From contig JALCCG010000203.1 of the NCBI GenBank assembly GCA_023212695.1, forward strand, positions 1 through 38,943: a stretch of 38,943 bases of DNA. Reading direction: 5' to 3'. Every line of letters starts with the position of its first letter. The stretch's first letter is position 1. The position numbers and the translations under genes are program-made. Below are positions 9,470-18,804 of the stretch, one piece after another. The notes under the pieces are model-generated. The model worked only from the letters and a program-made list of their open reading frames with translations, was not told the origin of the DNA and made no database searches. This DNA comes from Sporisorium sorghi (Eukaryota > Basidiomycota > Ustilaginomycetes > Ustilaginales > Ustilaginaceae).

Positions 9470-12400
9470 ATGGCTACCTCTTCGCCAACGCATCGCTCAG
9501 CACAACCTCGCTCGCTTCCTTCCATCACCGTTTTCACCCATCCCGCCGCCCGCCTCATCAAAACCGTCCCACAGCTACAACCTCCGGACCGCTTCAACGC
9601 TCACGTCCCCATCGACACCTTGGGCGTCGGTCGCACATCTCCTACCGATGTCGTGCTCACAGACGTCTATGGCCCTCTTTCTGTGCTAGTCGTACCTGAT
9701 CCACTTGATCCCGCCATCGCCACTCTCGTGCTTTCAGTCGACATTCAAGACGCCAACCTTCAAGGGGCAGCCCGACGCTTTGTCCTGCCTTTCCGTTCTT
9801 TTCAGCGCGACCCTGTCACTGGAGAGCTAGTCTCCCACTCACAGATCCACGGCTTTGATGCAGCAGCACGTACCATCTACCCGGGACTCGGCGCTGGTCT
9901 CAAGGGCCTCGATGGCGGGAGCTTCTGGTTCTTTGAGGATGTTGCAGAGCAAGGTGCTCTGGATCGTTTTCGCTGGGAGAAGCACAACGTAGGCCGTCGC
10001 GCCATCTGGACCGTCTGGCTCATCAGTACACCCGCACCCGTCGTGCTTCACGTCCAAAAGCTGCTCCAATCCTACCCCGCTCCCGTCCCTCCGCTGCCAC
10101 CCTGGCTCAAGGAACGCAATGGATATCCATGGCAAGACAGTTACTTGCAGCGCACGCTTTCGCCAGCTGCCTCGACAGAAACTAGCCAGCCGCAACACGT
10201 TGCTCCAATCCAGGAAGAATCCGCCCAGTCTGCCGCCTCTCATCGACCACTGCCTTCTCTTCCTCGCGTGCCATCCAAGCCTCGGCATCTACTTGCCAAC
10301 ACTACAGAGTCGTCACACCTCGAATCTGCAATGCCGCCACCTGCCGACGTCATCCCTGCGGCTCCAGAAACATCCTCAAATGATCCTGCCTCTCCGAGCG
10401 ATGACCCTGCCTCTCCGAGCGATGACCCTGCCTCTCCGAGCGATGACCCTGCCTCTCCGAGCGATGACCCGGTCGCCTCTGTCGATAGCAACCTCGAGCA
10501 TCGATCTGTACATCCGGCATTGAACCTCTCGGTACGCTCCAAACACCTTCGCGATGGTCCTTCGTCTGTTACCATCGGCGACACTCCCGAAGTCATCCTG
10601 CGCAATCCGAGCCGCACGGCCGCCCCTCCCGAGTACAGAAACAGCCTCGTCGCCGTCGACAATCTCACTGGTCAGATCATCGGCGTTCTCGCCTCACACG
10701 TCGATCTCGATGCTTCACCGCCTTCCTCTCCCACAGCCCTCGAAAGGACTGCCACGAGCAGCAGTCAGGATTCTGCAGATGCGGATGCGGATGCGGATGC
10801 CGACGAACAACGCGAAGCCAAGACGCCTCTCGACGAGCATCCTAGCCTTTTGCAGCACAAGCAGCCCGACCATGCTCTCGGTCTTCGCAGCGAGCTACCC
10901 GCAATTCCGGATGACGATGACCTCCCCACTCCTCGCGCCAGCACCATCATTCGTCGTGCCGCCTCCGTCTATCACGATCCAGACGCAAAAAGGATCTCGT
11001 CCCGCCCACCGTCTGTTTTCGCTGCCGAGACGTTCAGTCCGCCTCCCCTTCCACCAAAGGCGCCAGCTGCTTCACTTGCCCTCGAGACTAGTGCCGATGC
11101 TGCCCCTTCGCGTCGCACCAGCACCGCCTCGGCCGTCTTCTTTACTGCAGAGTCCGATGCAGAAGCCATGTCCAGCTATGACTCGGACGCACTCGAGATC
11201 GATGCGCGTTCCATCACCCACCGCAATCTACCGACACGATCTACTTCGATTCGAGCAAGAGGTGGCGCAGCCGATGTAGAGAGCCACCGTCCAGAGCTTC
11301 TCTACGACCATGACGCGCACGACGACGCCGCTTCCGATGCCAGTGGAAGTACAGTCGGCGGACCCGCCGTGCGTCTGTGGCGCAAAGCTAGAGGCAAGCC
11401 CAAGAAGAAGCCTGCTGCTTCCATCACCACTGCTGCCAGGTCGCCCGTCAAGTCTAGCCAAGCCAGTGAGCACTCCGATCGCACCAGCAAGGCCGAGACC
11501 GCCCTCGAAGCCTTTTCAGACGACGACACTGTCGACGAAAGCGAAGACAAGCCACAAGAGACCTACGAGACTGCCGCTACCGCTACATCAACGCCTGTCC
11601 AAGTAGATGCGAAGCCTTCGCCCAAGCCAAACCAGCAGCCCGGCCATCATCTTGCTCGTACGCAACTTCGTACCGACGAGATCAGGTCCATTGAAGATCG
11701 GGTTTGGCGCGAGGCGCTAGACAACGGCCAACTGCCGATCGATGCTCCCTACACGCACTTAGCAGCTCGCGGCGAAGCCAGTTTCTATCCATCCTCGATT
11801 CTATCAAGCCCGCGATCCGTCGCCGATGGCTCTGCTATCGAGCTACTCACCGTCGATGACAAGGGTCGTCAGGTGCAGAGAGCAAAGCGGAAGCAACAGC
11901 AGCAAAACTTGCGCGCAGAAAGGATCAAGCACATGCAGGGCGGAACCGTGCTCATCGAGTTTCTTGCTGGCTCCAGTCGCATTGGTGCTAGCTTGATTCG
12001 CAGCGCTGGACTTGACACCGCTACCGGGAGCGGGGCTGACCCTTCGCCCGTCGAGCCCAGCCCTGAAAGTTCTTCAAGCGCGATCGATCTGGCTAGCAAC
12101 GTCCTGGGTTACGTCCCTTTGCTTCCCCAGCATCTGCTGACGTTCCTTGGTTTGTCATCCAGCGCGGCACAGTCGGGCACACAGAACGACGTGGTCGCCT
12201 CCGCGACTCAGGCTACGGTCGCATCATCTTCCACCTCGTACCTCGCAAATCTTCTTCTCCCAACGATTCCGGACTGGGTGACGAGCATTTTCAGTTTCAA
12301 TCCCTTCGCTCCGACTAGCCCCATCCCTGCCAATGCGGAAGAGGAGGGGGATCCGTCTAGAGCGGAAGAGTGGGAGTACGTCGTGCCCGAATTCGATCCC

Positions 12401-12664
12401 AACTCGCTATCCAGCACTCCTCGTCCCGTCTACCGTCGCAAACGGCCAGTTCCGTCGGTCGCGAACGGCTTCAACATCTCTGCTCCTGCCGGCGCTGCCA
12501 CCGACCAAGCAGAGACAGGTAAAGAAGCAGCTGCATCGAAGCCCAGCTCAGCAGCGCCATCGGTTAATCAGAATCGCTACTCGATCCTTCACTTTGACAG
12601 CTACGGCGTCGGGCGACGAGCTTTCCTCCGTGGAATGCCCGATGTCGGCGGCGCATGCTTTTAG
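9470..12664 (+). CDS. Large uncharacterised, mostly disordered protein (1064 aa)
   Basis: I do not recognise this family. The frame is open from 9347, but its first ATG is at 9470, preceded by GCC and followed by G, a good eukaryotic start context. Residues 1 to about 215 look like a folded, beta-rich domain with many short hydrophobic strands, including the segments VLTDVYGPLSVLVV and FRWEKHNVGRRAIWTVW. The rest is largely Ser, Pro, Ala and Asp rich and probably disordered, with four near-perfect 7-residue repeats and a short Asp-Ala run. A conserved-looking helix (RTDEIRSIEDRVWREAL) lies around residue 730. Two hydrophobic stretches near residues 870 and 925 might be amphipathic or membrane-associated. 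There is no signal peptide. The gene converges on the GILT-like gene downstream. Confidence 0.8.
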   Translation: MATSSPTHRSAQPRSLPSITVFTHPAARLIKTVPQLQPPDRFNAHVPIDTLGVGRTSPTDVVLTDVYGPLSVLVVPDPLDPAIATLVLSVDIQDANLQGAARRFVLPFRSFQRDPVTGELVSHSQIHGFDAAARTIYPGLGAGLKGLDGGSFWFFEDVAEQGALDRFRWEKHNVGRRAIWTVWLISTPAPVVLHVQKLLQSYPAPVPPLPPWLKERNGYPWQDSYLQRTLSPAASTETSQPQHVAPIQEESAQSAASHRPLPSLPRVPSKPRHLLANTTESSHLESAMPPPADVIPAAPETSSNDPASPSDDPASPSDDPASPSDDPASPSDDPVASVDSNLEHRSVHPALNLSVRSKHLRDGPSSVTIGDTPEVILRNPSRTAAPPEYRNSLVAVDNLTGQIIGVLASHVDLDASPPSSPTALERTATSSSQDSADADADADADEQREAKTPLDEHPSLLQHKQPDHALGLRSELPAIPDDDDLPTPRASTIIRRAASVYHDPDAKRISSRPPSVFAAETFSPPPLPPKAPAASLALETSADAAPSRRTSTASAVFFTAESDAEAMSSYDSDALEIDARSITHRNLPTRSTSIRARGGAADVESHRPELLYDHDAHDDAASDASGSTVGGPAVRLWRKARGKPKKKPAASITTAARSPVKSSQASEHSDRTSKAETALEAFSDDDTVDESEDKPQETYETAATATSTPVQVDAKPSPKPNQQPGHHLARTQLRTDEIRSIEDRVWREALDNGQLPIDAPYTHLAARGEASFYPSSILSSPRSVADGSAIELLTVDDKGRQVQRAKRKQQQQNLRAERIKHMQGGTVLIEFLAGSSRIGASLIRSAGLDTATGSGADPSPVEPSPESSSSAIDLASNVLGYVPLLPQHLLTFLGLSSSAAQSGTQNDVVASATQATVASSSTSYLANLLLPTIPDWVTSIFSFNPFAPTSPIPANAEEEGDPSRAEEWEYVVPEFDPNSLSSTPRPVYRRKRPVPSVANGFNISAPAGAATDQAETGKEAAASKPSSAAPSVNQNRYSILHFDSYGVGRRAFLRGMPDVGGACF
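10379..10462 (+). repeat. 21-bp in-frame tandem repeat
   Basis: Four consecutive 21-base units encode the heptapeptide DDPASPS (first unit starts with Asn). They are almost identical at nucleotide level, so the expansion is recent. Each unit keeps the frame, so copy-number changes alter length without breaking the protein. Confidence 0.92.
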
Positions 12665-13113
12665 ATCGTCCATGTCACGCCCCCTTTTGATGAATCTCAT
12701 GTCATGCTAGCATTCTGCATCGCACTGTTTTACTTGGTGTTTCTCGTTCTTGCAATCTGTTGTGCATTGCCTTGTTGAGCAGAAGCGTCCTTAAACGTGC
12801 GTGTAGGAAGGCTGTTCGGCGAAGTGCAAGGGTGCGTGTGAGTTGCACGAGCTGTGCTCGCTTGATTTCAAGCCGCCTTGACTCGATTGGAAGATCATCG
12901 CCCTTGGTCTGTCGCTCCCGGCCGATTTGCGTTTCAGAAGTTCTGAAGCACCCCGAGTTGACACCCGAGCAGACGAGAAGATCACCACCACAAACACGTC
13001 GCTTGACATCGAAGGAGAGACAAGCTGGTATCATTCGAGGGAGACAATACAAATCGCAACAAAAAACAAAAACACCATAAAAGCGCACCGAAAATCAGGC
13101 GCCAAAAACCACT
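12665..13113. other. Convergent intergenic region
   Basis: This is the shared 3' region of the plus-strand gene ending at 12664 and the minus-strand gene ending at 13114. Short open frames here have no domain. Adenine-rich stretches near 13059-13080 could serve the plus-strand polyadenylation region. Confidence 0.45.
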
Positions 13114-16100
13114 TCACGCCGTCCTCTCCGCCTGCGCTCTCGCACCGCCGTCCGAAGCCGCACTATCACCGAGCAGCGGATCGAGCGTCAGCGTCGACGC
13201 GTGCGCTCCAGCGGGCACAGGGGTCGACGCTTCATCACGCGAAAAGTTCGAGTTGACGCCAATACTTGGTCGAGGATCCTCATGGAAGCGGTTCGCCTGC
13301 CCCGCACCGACCGCGGACGTCGCTCCGCCCGAACCCAACGACGCGCCCTGCTGCGACGGCTCGTTTGCCATAATGCGGTTGACGACATCGCCCAGCCCGT
13401 CCTGATGCGCCGTGGGCACACTAGCAAGTCCAGGTGAGCCAATCATCGCGACCGTGTCGCTGTCGATCGTCTCGCTGGCACTGACACGGCGGTCGTTCGA
13501 CGAGGCCGCACCGCCAGCGTTGGCATTCGCAGCAGCCTGCCCCTGATTCGTCGTCGACCGCTCGTCGATGGTCGTCTGCCCATCGTCCGCGTTGACGGCG
13601 TCCTTCTCAGCCTGCTTCGCCGCAGCCTCCAAGGCCACCTTGCGCTCCCTCGCCTCGTGCGCGCTCGTCACCAGCCGAATCAGCTCCGACCGCAGCGGCT
13701 GGTACGCCTCCAGCGTGCCCGCAAACGGCTCTCGCCCAGCAGCACTGCCACCTGCGATCCTCGAAAAGATGGGCACGCTCGCGGTGCCAAACACCAGCTC
13801 GGGCAGTTCCTCGTCGTCCATATCGGTCGCTGGCAGGTCGTGGGTCACCGTGTTGGCCTCACCTTCGTTGAGCTTGTTGAAGAAGGCTTCGCGACGCGCG
13901 TCGCCGATGCTCTTGGCGGAGGCGGCGGTGCGGAAACTCTTGATACTGGCCGTGCGTCGCAGACCGCCCTGGTGCCCAGAGACGCTCTCCTCGGCCTCGT
14001 CAATCTTGTCGGCGGCAATGCCATCGACGTTGAGCGAGCGCTGTGACTTGAGCGCTGCGTGGTTGTAGTGAGACTGGCTCGAAGGGAAGACGGTGCGTTG
14101 AGATGGCATGGCAATCAGCACGGTCACGTTGACCGAGGCTGCTGTACTGGTGTCCGGTTTTGAGACGACATCGCTTGGGTTGGCGTTGGCATCGCTGCCG
14201 GATCCATTGGGGCCAGCTCCTGAAGTGCCATCTTGAGAATGGCTGCCGTCACCGTGGCGGCGCAGAAAGGCTGGGACGTGCAAGCGGCGAGAGCGGCCAT
14301 CTCCGGGCGACGATGTCGGTGGATAGGAAAAGTCGTTCTGTGCGCCAGTGTTGGCGCCGCTGGCGTCGGCTGCACTATCCTGCTCCTTAGGCTTGGGGAA
14401 GAGGTCGGAATACAGCACGGGTGGCACTGCAGCCGAAATAGGCATGACAGCATCCCACCCTTTAGCTTTGACGTCGTCATCCAGCGCGGCGGGTCGGGCG
14501 TCGTGTGCGATGCGAGCCTCGAGCAGTTTGGGTGGAGTGAGCGTGTCCTCGATCTCCCTCGTGGGACCCAGAAGACGATCAAAGGGACCATTGGGGATCA
14601 AACCAAGACGGCGGAGTCGGCGGTTGCGCATGATGATCCTGAGGAGGACAAAGCAGACGATGATGACAAAGAGGGCGATGGCTGTTATGGCAAAAGCGAG
14701 ATAGGGGACAGGAAAGTTAGGACCTTGAGACTGGAAGGGGTTGGCGCTCTGCCGCTTCGAGAGACGGGGGCTGCGGCTGAGCAAGTGGCCGAGAAGCGAG
14801 GCAAGCTGTTGACGCAGCGAGGGGGAGGTGCAAAGAAGGGCAAGATGTACTAACCAATGATCAGTGTCTGCAACGATTTGAAGCCAGGAAATGATTTGAG
14901 GCGAGTGTTGAAGAAGAGGAGAAATGGCCACATGATGAAGAGGGGACGCAGGACAAGGCAAAGGCGTGGATTGAGATGAGCTGCTGCACTAGGGCCGTAA
15001 CAAAGACCAGCCAATCCGGGTTGAGGCCACAGCCAGAGCCATAGAGATCCGCTGTTGGACGCCATGTAGCACGCCACCATGGCAGAGCTCTGCGGTTCCG
15101 GCGTGGGCTGCCTGCCGAAGGTTTAAAAGGAAACGATACCCTAGAAAACGGAACGCTAGATGGTAACACTTACGAATACGCTGGGAGGAGTGCTCGAGCC
15201 TGCAAAGGGATTGGTAAAGCCGCCGCTGTCGGTCGATGACGGAGAAGACTGTCTCTTGACGAGTCGGCTGGGAGACTGCGGGAGAGTCTTGCTCGAGCTC
15301 GGCGAAGAGCCAAGCTTTGCGCCGGCGTTCTTCTGGGACCAGATGCGTTCGATCTCTGCGACAAAGTCGGCGGGTTGGTGGCCGAGGTCGCAGTTCTTCC
15401 AAGCGCCTCCATCGCGAACGCACTTTTTACCGCTCTCAAACAGGATGGTGCAGGAAGTGCCAAGGTCGGCGCTCTTAGAAGCCTGGATGCTGTGCTGGAG
15501 CAGCTTGCGACCCTGCTTGCCATTGACGCACTTTGCGATGCCGTCCTTATCCCACGAAGGACCATCGACAACGCGCAGGCACCTCTGCGCAAGAGCCTCG
15601 TCGCCAATCTTGGTGAGGCCGGCGTAGTTCTGGCACTGGAGGAAGTTCCACCACTTCTTCTGGGCGGCGCTGGGACTGAGGTCAAAGTCTTCGCCGGCGC
15701 GGACGGGGTTGAGGGCGTCCTGAACGCAAAGCTGCTGGATGTTGCCGGCACACTCCTGGCCGCCGTGCATGCAAGAGGCTCCGTACTTGGTGTGCTTCTT
15801 GTCGAGGGTGCCGATGTAGGACATGGTGAGGCGCGTCTTTGCGTTGACGCGGTCCAGCACTTTATCGAAGGCGGCTTCGCATGCCAGGGCGTCGGGACAT
15901 CTGGACATGACGGCGAGGGTGACATTGACTCGCTGGAGGCCGAGAGCGTCGTATGAATCGGAAGATGGTGCTGGCGCGGAAAAGGTCGATTGAGAGCGAG
16001 ATTCGAGCATTGCAGCGAGAGGGGGACTGGCCACGACGGCGGTGGAGCAGCAGCACAGCGCCAGAATTAGAAGATGCAGAGCAAACGTCAATGCGCGCCG

Positions 16101-16127
16101 AGCGCTGGACTGACTGTGGAGCGGCAT
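13114..16127 (-). CDS. GILT-like luminal thiol reductase domain with transmembrane helix and long tail (two exons)
   Basis: Exon 1 starts with ATG at 16127 and encodes a signal peptide (hydrophobic core about 12-33) and a domain of the GILT family, lysosomal thiol reductases that reduce disulfides. The GILT signature CxHGxxECxxNxxxxC is present at Cys119-Cys134 (CMHGGQECAGNIQQLC). The usual CxxC active site is Cys77-Pro-Asp-Ala80, so the second cysteine is missing; Cys83 is nearby. A strong GTAAGT donor at 15173 cuts the frame just before a stop. The next long frame, ending at 13114, has no ATG before its membrane helix (YLAFAITAIALFVIIVCFVLL), so it probably begins as a spliced exon. Phase-0 acceptors fit at 14731, 14749 or 14806. 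With the first, the product is about 856 residues: luminal GILT, KR dipeptide near 291, one helix, then a roughly 500-residue Ser/Ala-rich tail. Two separate genes are the alternative. Confidence 0.68.
14731..15173 (-). other. Candidate intron joining GILT domain to membrane tail
   Basis: On the minus strand it begins GTAAGT at 15173. The acceptor at 14731 follows a pyrimidine-rich CCCCTTCCAG; CGGCAG ending at 14749 and CAACAG ending at 14806 also keep the frame. Intron length would be 443, 425 or 368 bases. An extra small exon inside, for example around 15090-14855, where a short hydrophobic frame exists, cannot be excluded. Confidence 0.5.
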
Positions 16128-16299
16128 GGCCGTGATCGTTCGAGCCCGTAGTGAGGTCGATGAAGATGATGGATGAGCTTCCGTTTCGGCGGTGAAGAGC
16201 ACGGCAACGGCCGGAGAGGTAGCTCGATGATTACGGGCTCATGTGAGCTGTCGAGGAAGAGGTACCCGGTCCGAGACGAATTTGTTAGTGTTCGGTTGG

Positions 16300-17643
16300 C
16301 TAGGCAGCCGATGCGAATGATGCTGATGCCTTGTTGCCGCCGTGACGGTGAAATGGAGGTGAGCACGGTGATGATGGAAGGTAGGAATGGCGACGAAAAG
16401 CCATCTTGCAAGTCTTGCTCAGCTGCGACTGCGATAGCCGGCGAACCGCTGCGGATGCACTCCAGAATCCCGCGCAACCCGCTTGCTGCAGGTGAATCGT
16501 CCGATTTTGGCACGGCAACGGTGACCCGCTGAGGCCGGTAAGCGTGTGCCAGCTCCAGCGCCCCACCGACGCCGTCGTCAACACGAGCAATATCATCCCC
16601 AAGTTCTTGTACCGCAACACGGTGTACGGCAGCGCAAACGCCAGCACGATGAGCACGTACGTCTGCTGAAACACCACAGGCACGAGCCACAGCGTGCCGC
16701 TCGGCGGGATGAACGTCGTGGCGCGTGCGGTTTTGAAGTACAACGGCGTGCTGAAGAAGAACACGAGCGAGTTGAAGTACTCGAGCGCCGAGGTCCACTG
16801 CGCCGGCGGTGCGGCGAGCTGGTTGGCCAGCGAGCTGGACAGCTGCGGCGCGTAGCGAAAACCGTCTACGGCGATGACGAGGGAGACGAGCGCAAGCGTG
16901 AGCGCCACGGGGAGGATGAATCGAAAGGGGCGTTTGAACGCGGCTGCTGCGAGCGTGACTGCTTGGCGCCGCTCGATGAATGTCTGCAAGCTGGCGCGTC
17001 CTGAGAGCATGACAAAGAACGCAGCCTGCAGCTCGCCGTCGAACAGCACGGGGGACAGCACTTTACGCAGCACGCTCTGCCACCCGGGAGCGCGCGAGAC
17101 AAAGTCGGCAGGGTAGACACCGTCCACATCGCGATCAGCCACCACGGCAGGCGCAAAGATGCGGAAGAACGTCCACACGAGCACCTGCAGCCCAAGCACG
17201 CCGCGGAGACCCTCGAGGTAGGCCAGACGCTGGTGGCGCTGCCGCCCGTCGTCGAAGCCTTTGTCTAAAGTGAGCGGTGCGGTGGTGATGCCGAAAGCGT
17301 CGGCGGGCGGGAGGACGAGGTAGCCGCGCTCGTCGTAGGTGGCCGGGGCGGTGTCGTCGAATTTGGACGTGAGTGTGGTCTCGCCGCCGCCGCGTCGGAG
17401 TGAGAGGTCGCGTCGTACCGTCGTGGCGGCCGGTTCGGCGTGGTTGGGGGAAGCAGCCCATGCAGAGTGCGGTGCGACCGAGATCTTTTCGTCGTCCTGA
17501 GCGGCAAGTTGAGGCTGCTGCTGGTGCTGGTGGGGAAGAGGTGGTACGGCTTGGATCTGTGTATCGGCGGGCATGCGCATGCTGCGCCGGAGCGACTTGC
17601 GCGTCGCGGGCAGCTCGGCGGTGAGCGAATATCGCGATGCCAT
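16300..17643 (-). CDS. Acyltransferase-3-like membrane protein, C-terminally truncated (447 aa)
   Basis: The frame starts with ATG at 17643; the frame stays open upstream, but no better ATG is seen there. Residues 1-135 are low-complexity and probably cytosolic. From about 141 the sequence follows the acyltransferase-3 family, multi-pass enzymes that transfer acyl groups, often to glycans: YLEGLRGVLG opens the first helix and several hydrophobic helices follow up to about 366. The family's Arg-x10-His motif is altered: Arg147 is present, but position 158 is Thr. After residue 370 (WSWHTLTG) the frame loses family character and ends 77 residues later at 16300, only 173 bases before the ATG of the GILT-like gene. 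The last helices of the family are therefore absent. A different frame continues for a while, so a frameshift or deletion is likely. It may be a decaying gene or a non-catalytic membrane protein. Confidence 0.65.
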   Translation of the reverse strand: MASRYSLTAELPATRKSLRRSMRMPADTQIQAVPPLPHQHQQQPQLAAQDDEKISVAPHSAWAASPNHAEPAATTVRRDLSLRRGGGETTLTSKFDDTAPATYDERGYLVLPPADAFGITTAPLTLDKGFDDGRQRHQRLAYLEGLRGVLGLQVLVWTFFRIFAPAVVADRDVDGVYPADFVSRAPGWQSVLRKVLSPVLFDGELQAAFFVMLSGRASLQTFIERRQAVTLAAAAFKRPFRFILPVALTLALVSLVIAVDGFRYAPQLSSSLANQLAAPPAQWTSALEYFNSLVFFFSTPLYFKTARATTFIPPSGTLWLVPVVFQQTYVLIVLAFALPYTVLRYKNLGMILLVLTTASVGRWSWHTLTGLSGSPLPCQNRTIHLQQAGCAGFWSASAAVRRLSQSQLSKTCKMAFRRHSYLPSSPCSPPFHRHGGNKASASFASAA

Positions 17644-17814
17644 GTCGAGTGGAGCAAAGTTGATGCGAGTCAAGGGCTGCGTTGATGGTCGGGAGCGAAC
17701 AGGTGGTGAGAGGTGTTGGTGCAAGTATTTTTGGTTAGAGCGAGGGTACGGATTGTGCACCAGAGTTGGATGAAACCTGGAGCACCTGCCGCTGCGTGCA
17801 CGGAGCGACTTGTT

Positions 17815-17838
17815 TGCTTGCTTGCTTGCTTGCTTGCT
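17815..17838. repeat. TTGC tetranucleotide repeat
   Basis: About six tandem copies of TTGC (CAAG family on the other strand) lie upstream of the acyltransferase-like gene. Related CAAG-type repeats occur at 20890-20909 and 38720-38752. Confidence 0.85.
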
Positions 17839-18013
17839 CGCTCTCATCTTGACACACAGGACCGAGAGAGCAAAAGCGGTCCGCACTCTTTGAAATGAGC
17901 AACGTGACACATCTGCCACTGTCGGCGTGGATCCTTTGTTTCTGCCTTTCTCGCACGCCGTCATTTGTCTCGTGTACAGCGCGCTCAAGCGAGAAATGTC
18001 AAAATTCTTAATT

Positions 18014-18063
18014 CTTTTTTCTTTTTTCTTTTTTCTTTTTTCTTTTTTCTTTTTTCTTTTTTT
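18014..18063. repeat. CTTTTTT heptamer repeat
   Basis: Seven tandem units of C followed by six T, with the last slightly longer. It is a pyrimidine-only tract in the promoter region upstream of the GH30 gene. Confidence 0.88.
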
Positions 18064-18277
18064 GTTTTTACAAGGCGGTGCGTGTTAAGTCGGTGCGAGC
18101 TGCAAACGCTGCGCCACTGTCACGCGCCCACGTCATTTCGTTTGCGCGTGTGTGGGATTCGCAAATTACTGTACAGTAGCAGGCGCAGGCGGAGTAAATT
18201 TACTCTGATTATTCCGAGCGGTCGAGCAAACGAGAGCGGACCCTTGAAATTCGTCCAGCAAAACCGAGCGCTCGGCA

Positions 18278-18308
18278 CTCTCTCTCTCTCTCTCTCACAC
18301 ACACACAA
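18278..18308. repeat. CT/CA compound dinucleotide repeat
   Basis: A run of CT dinucleotides passes directly into CA dinucleotides, about 0.5 kb upstream of the GH30 start. Confidence 0.85.
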
Positions 18309-18648
18309 ATCGATCGTCGACCGCGATGTTTGTCGCCGTCTCTCTCGAGTAATCGGAGCGAAGAGGAGGATCTGGCTTAGCAAATACCGCTTGGCGCCAC
18401 TCATACACAGTCAACCCCCCCAAGATATCCGCCGAGCTGTGTATGTTCACGCTCAAAGAGAGCGGTGACAAGCTCCACAGACACCACGATGAAACGTAAT
18501 CCCCTGCTCTGCCCAAGCGGGGAGATTTACTGTGTCGCATTCGCGCGCAACAAAGGCTTCTTTCCCATCGATCAGGGTCTTTACTCGAAAGATTAATTCT
18601 CCGCTCCCGTTAGCGTGAGATTGTTCTTCTTCTCGGCGATTATTTTCC

Positions 18649-18672
18649 TTTTTTTTTTTTTTTTTTTTTTTT
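18649..18672. repeat. 24-base poly-T tract
   Basis: An uninterrupted T run lies about 130 bases before the GH30 ATG. Poly(dA:dT) tracts at this distance commonly keep fungal promoters open, but a role is inferred. Confidence 0.85.
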
Positions 18673-18804
18673 GGCGGTAACTTAGCACAGCGGCAGAGTC
18701 CGGATTCAGCCCCTGCGACCTTGGGAGGCGCCACATCCGCACTCCGTGTCTTTCCGGTTTGACGTCCTACCACCACTTCAAGACGATCATCTGCTAGAAA
18801 CGAA

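Larger units (their letters stand above)
17644..18804. other. Divergent promoter region with dense simple repeats
   Basis: About 1.16 kb separates the ATGs of the acyltransferase-like gene (-) and the GH30 gene (+). It contains a CTTG repeat, a CTTTTTT heptamer repeat, a CT/CA compound repeat and a 24-base poly-T run. Nothing in the open frames here resembles a gene. Confidence 0.5.

Noticed and set aside
14850..15080. Short hydrophobic minus-strand frame with an ATG inside the candidate intron
   Set aside because: It could be an extra exon of the GILT-like gene, but it ends in a stop at 14850 and needs further unproven splices, so it was not called.
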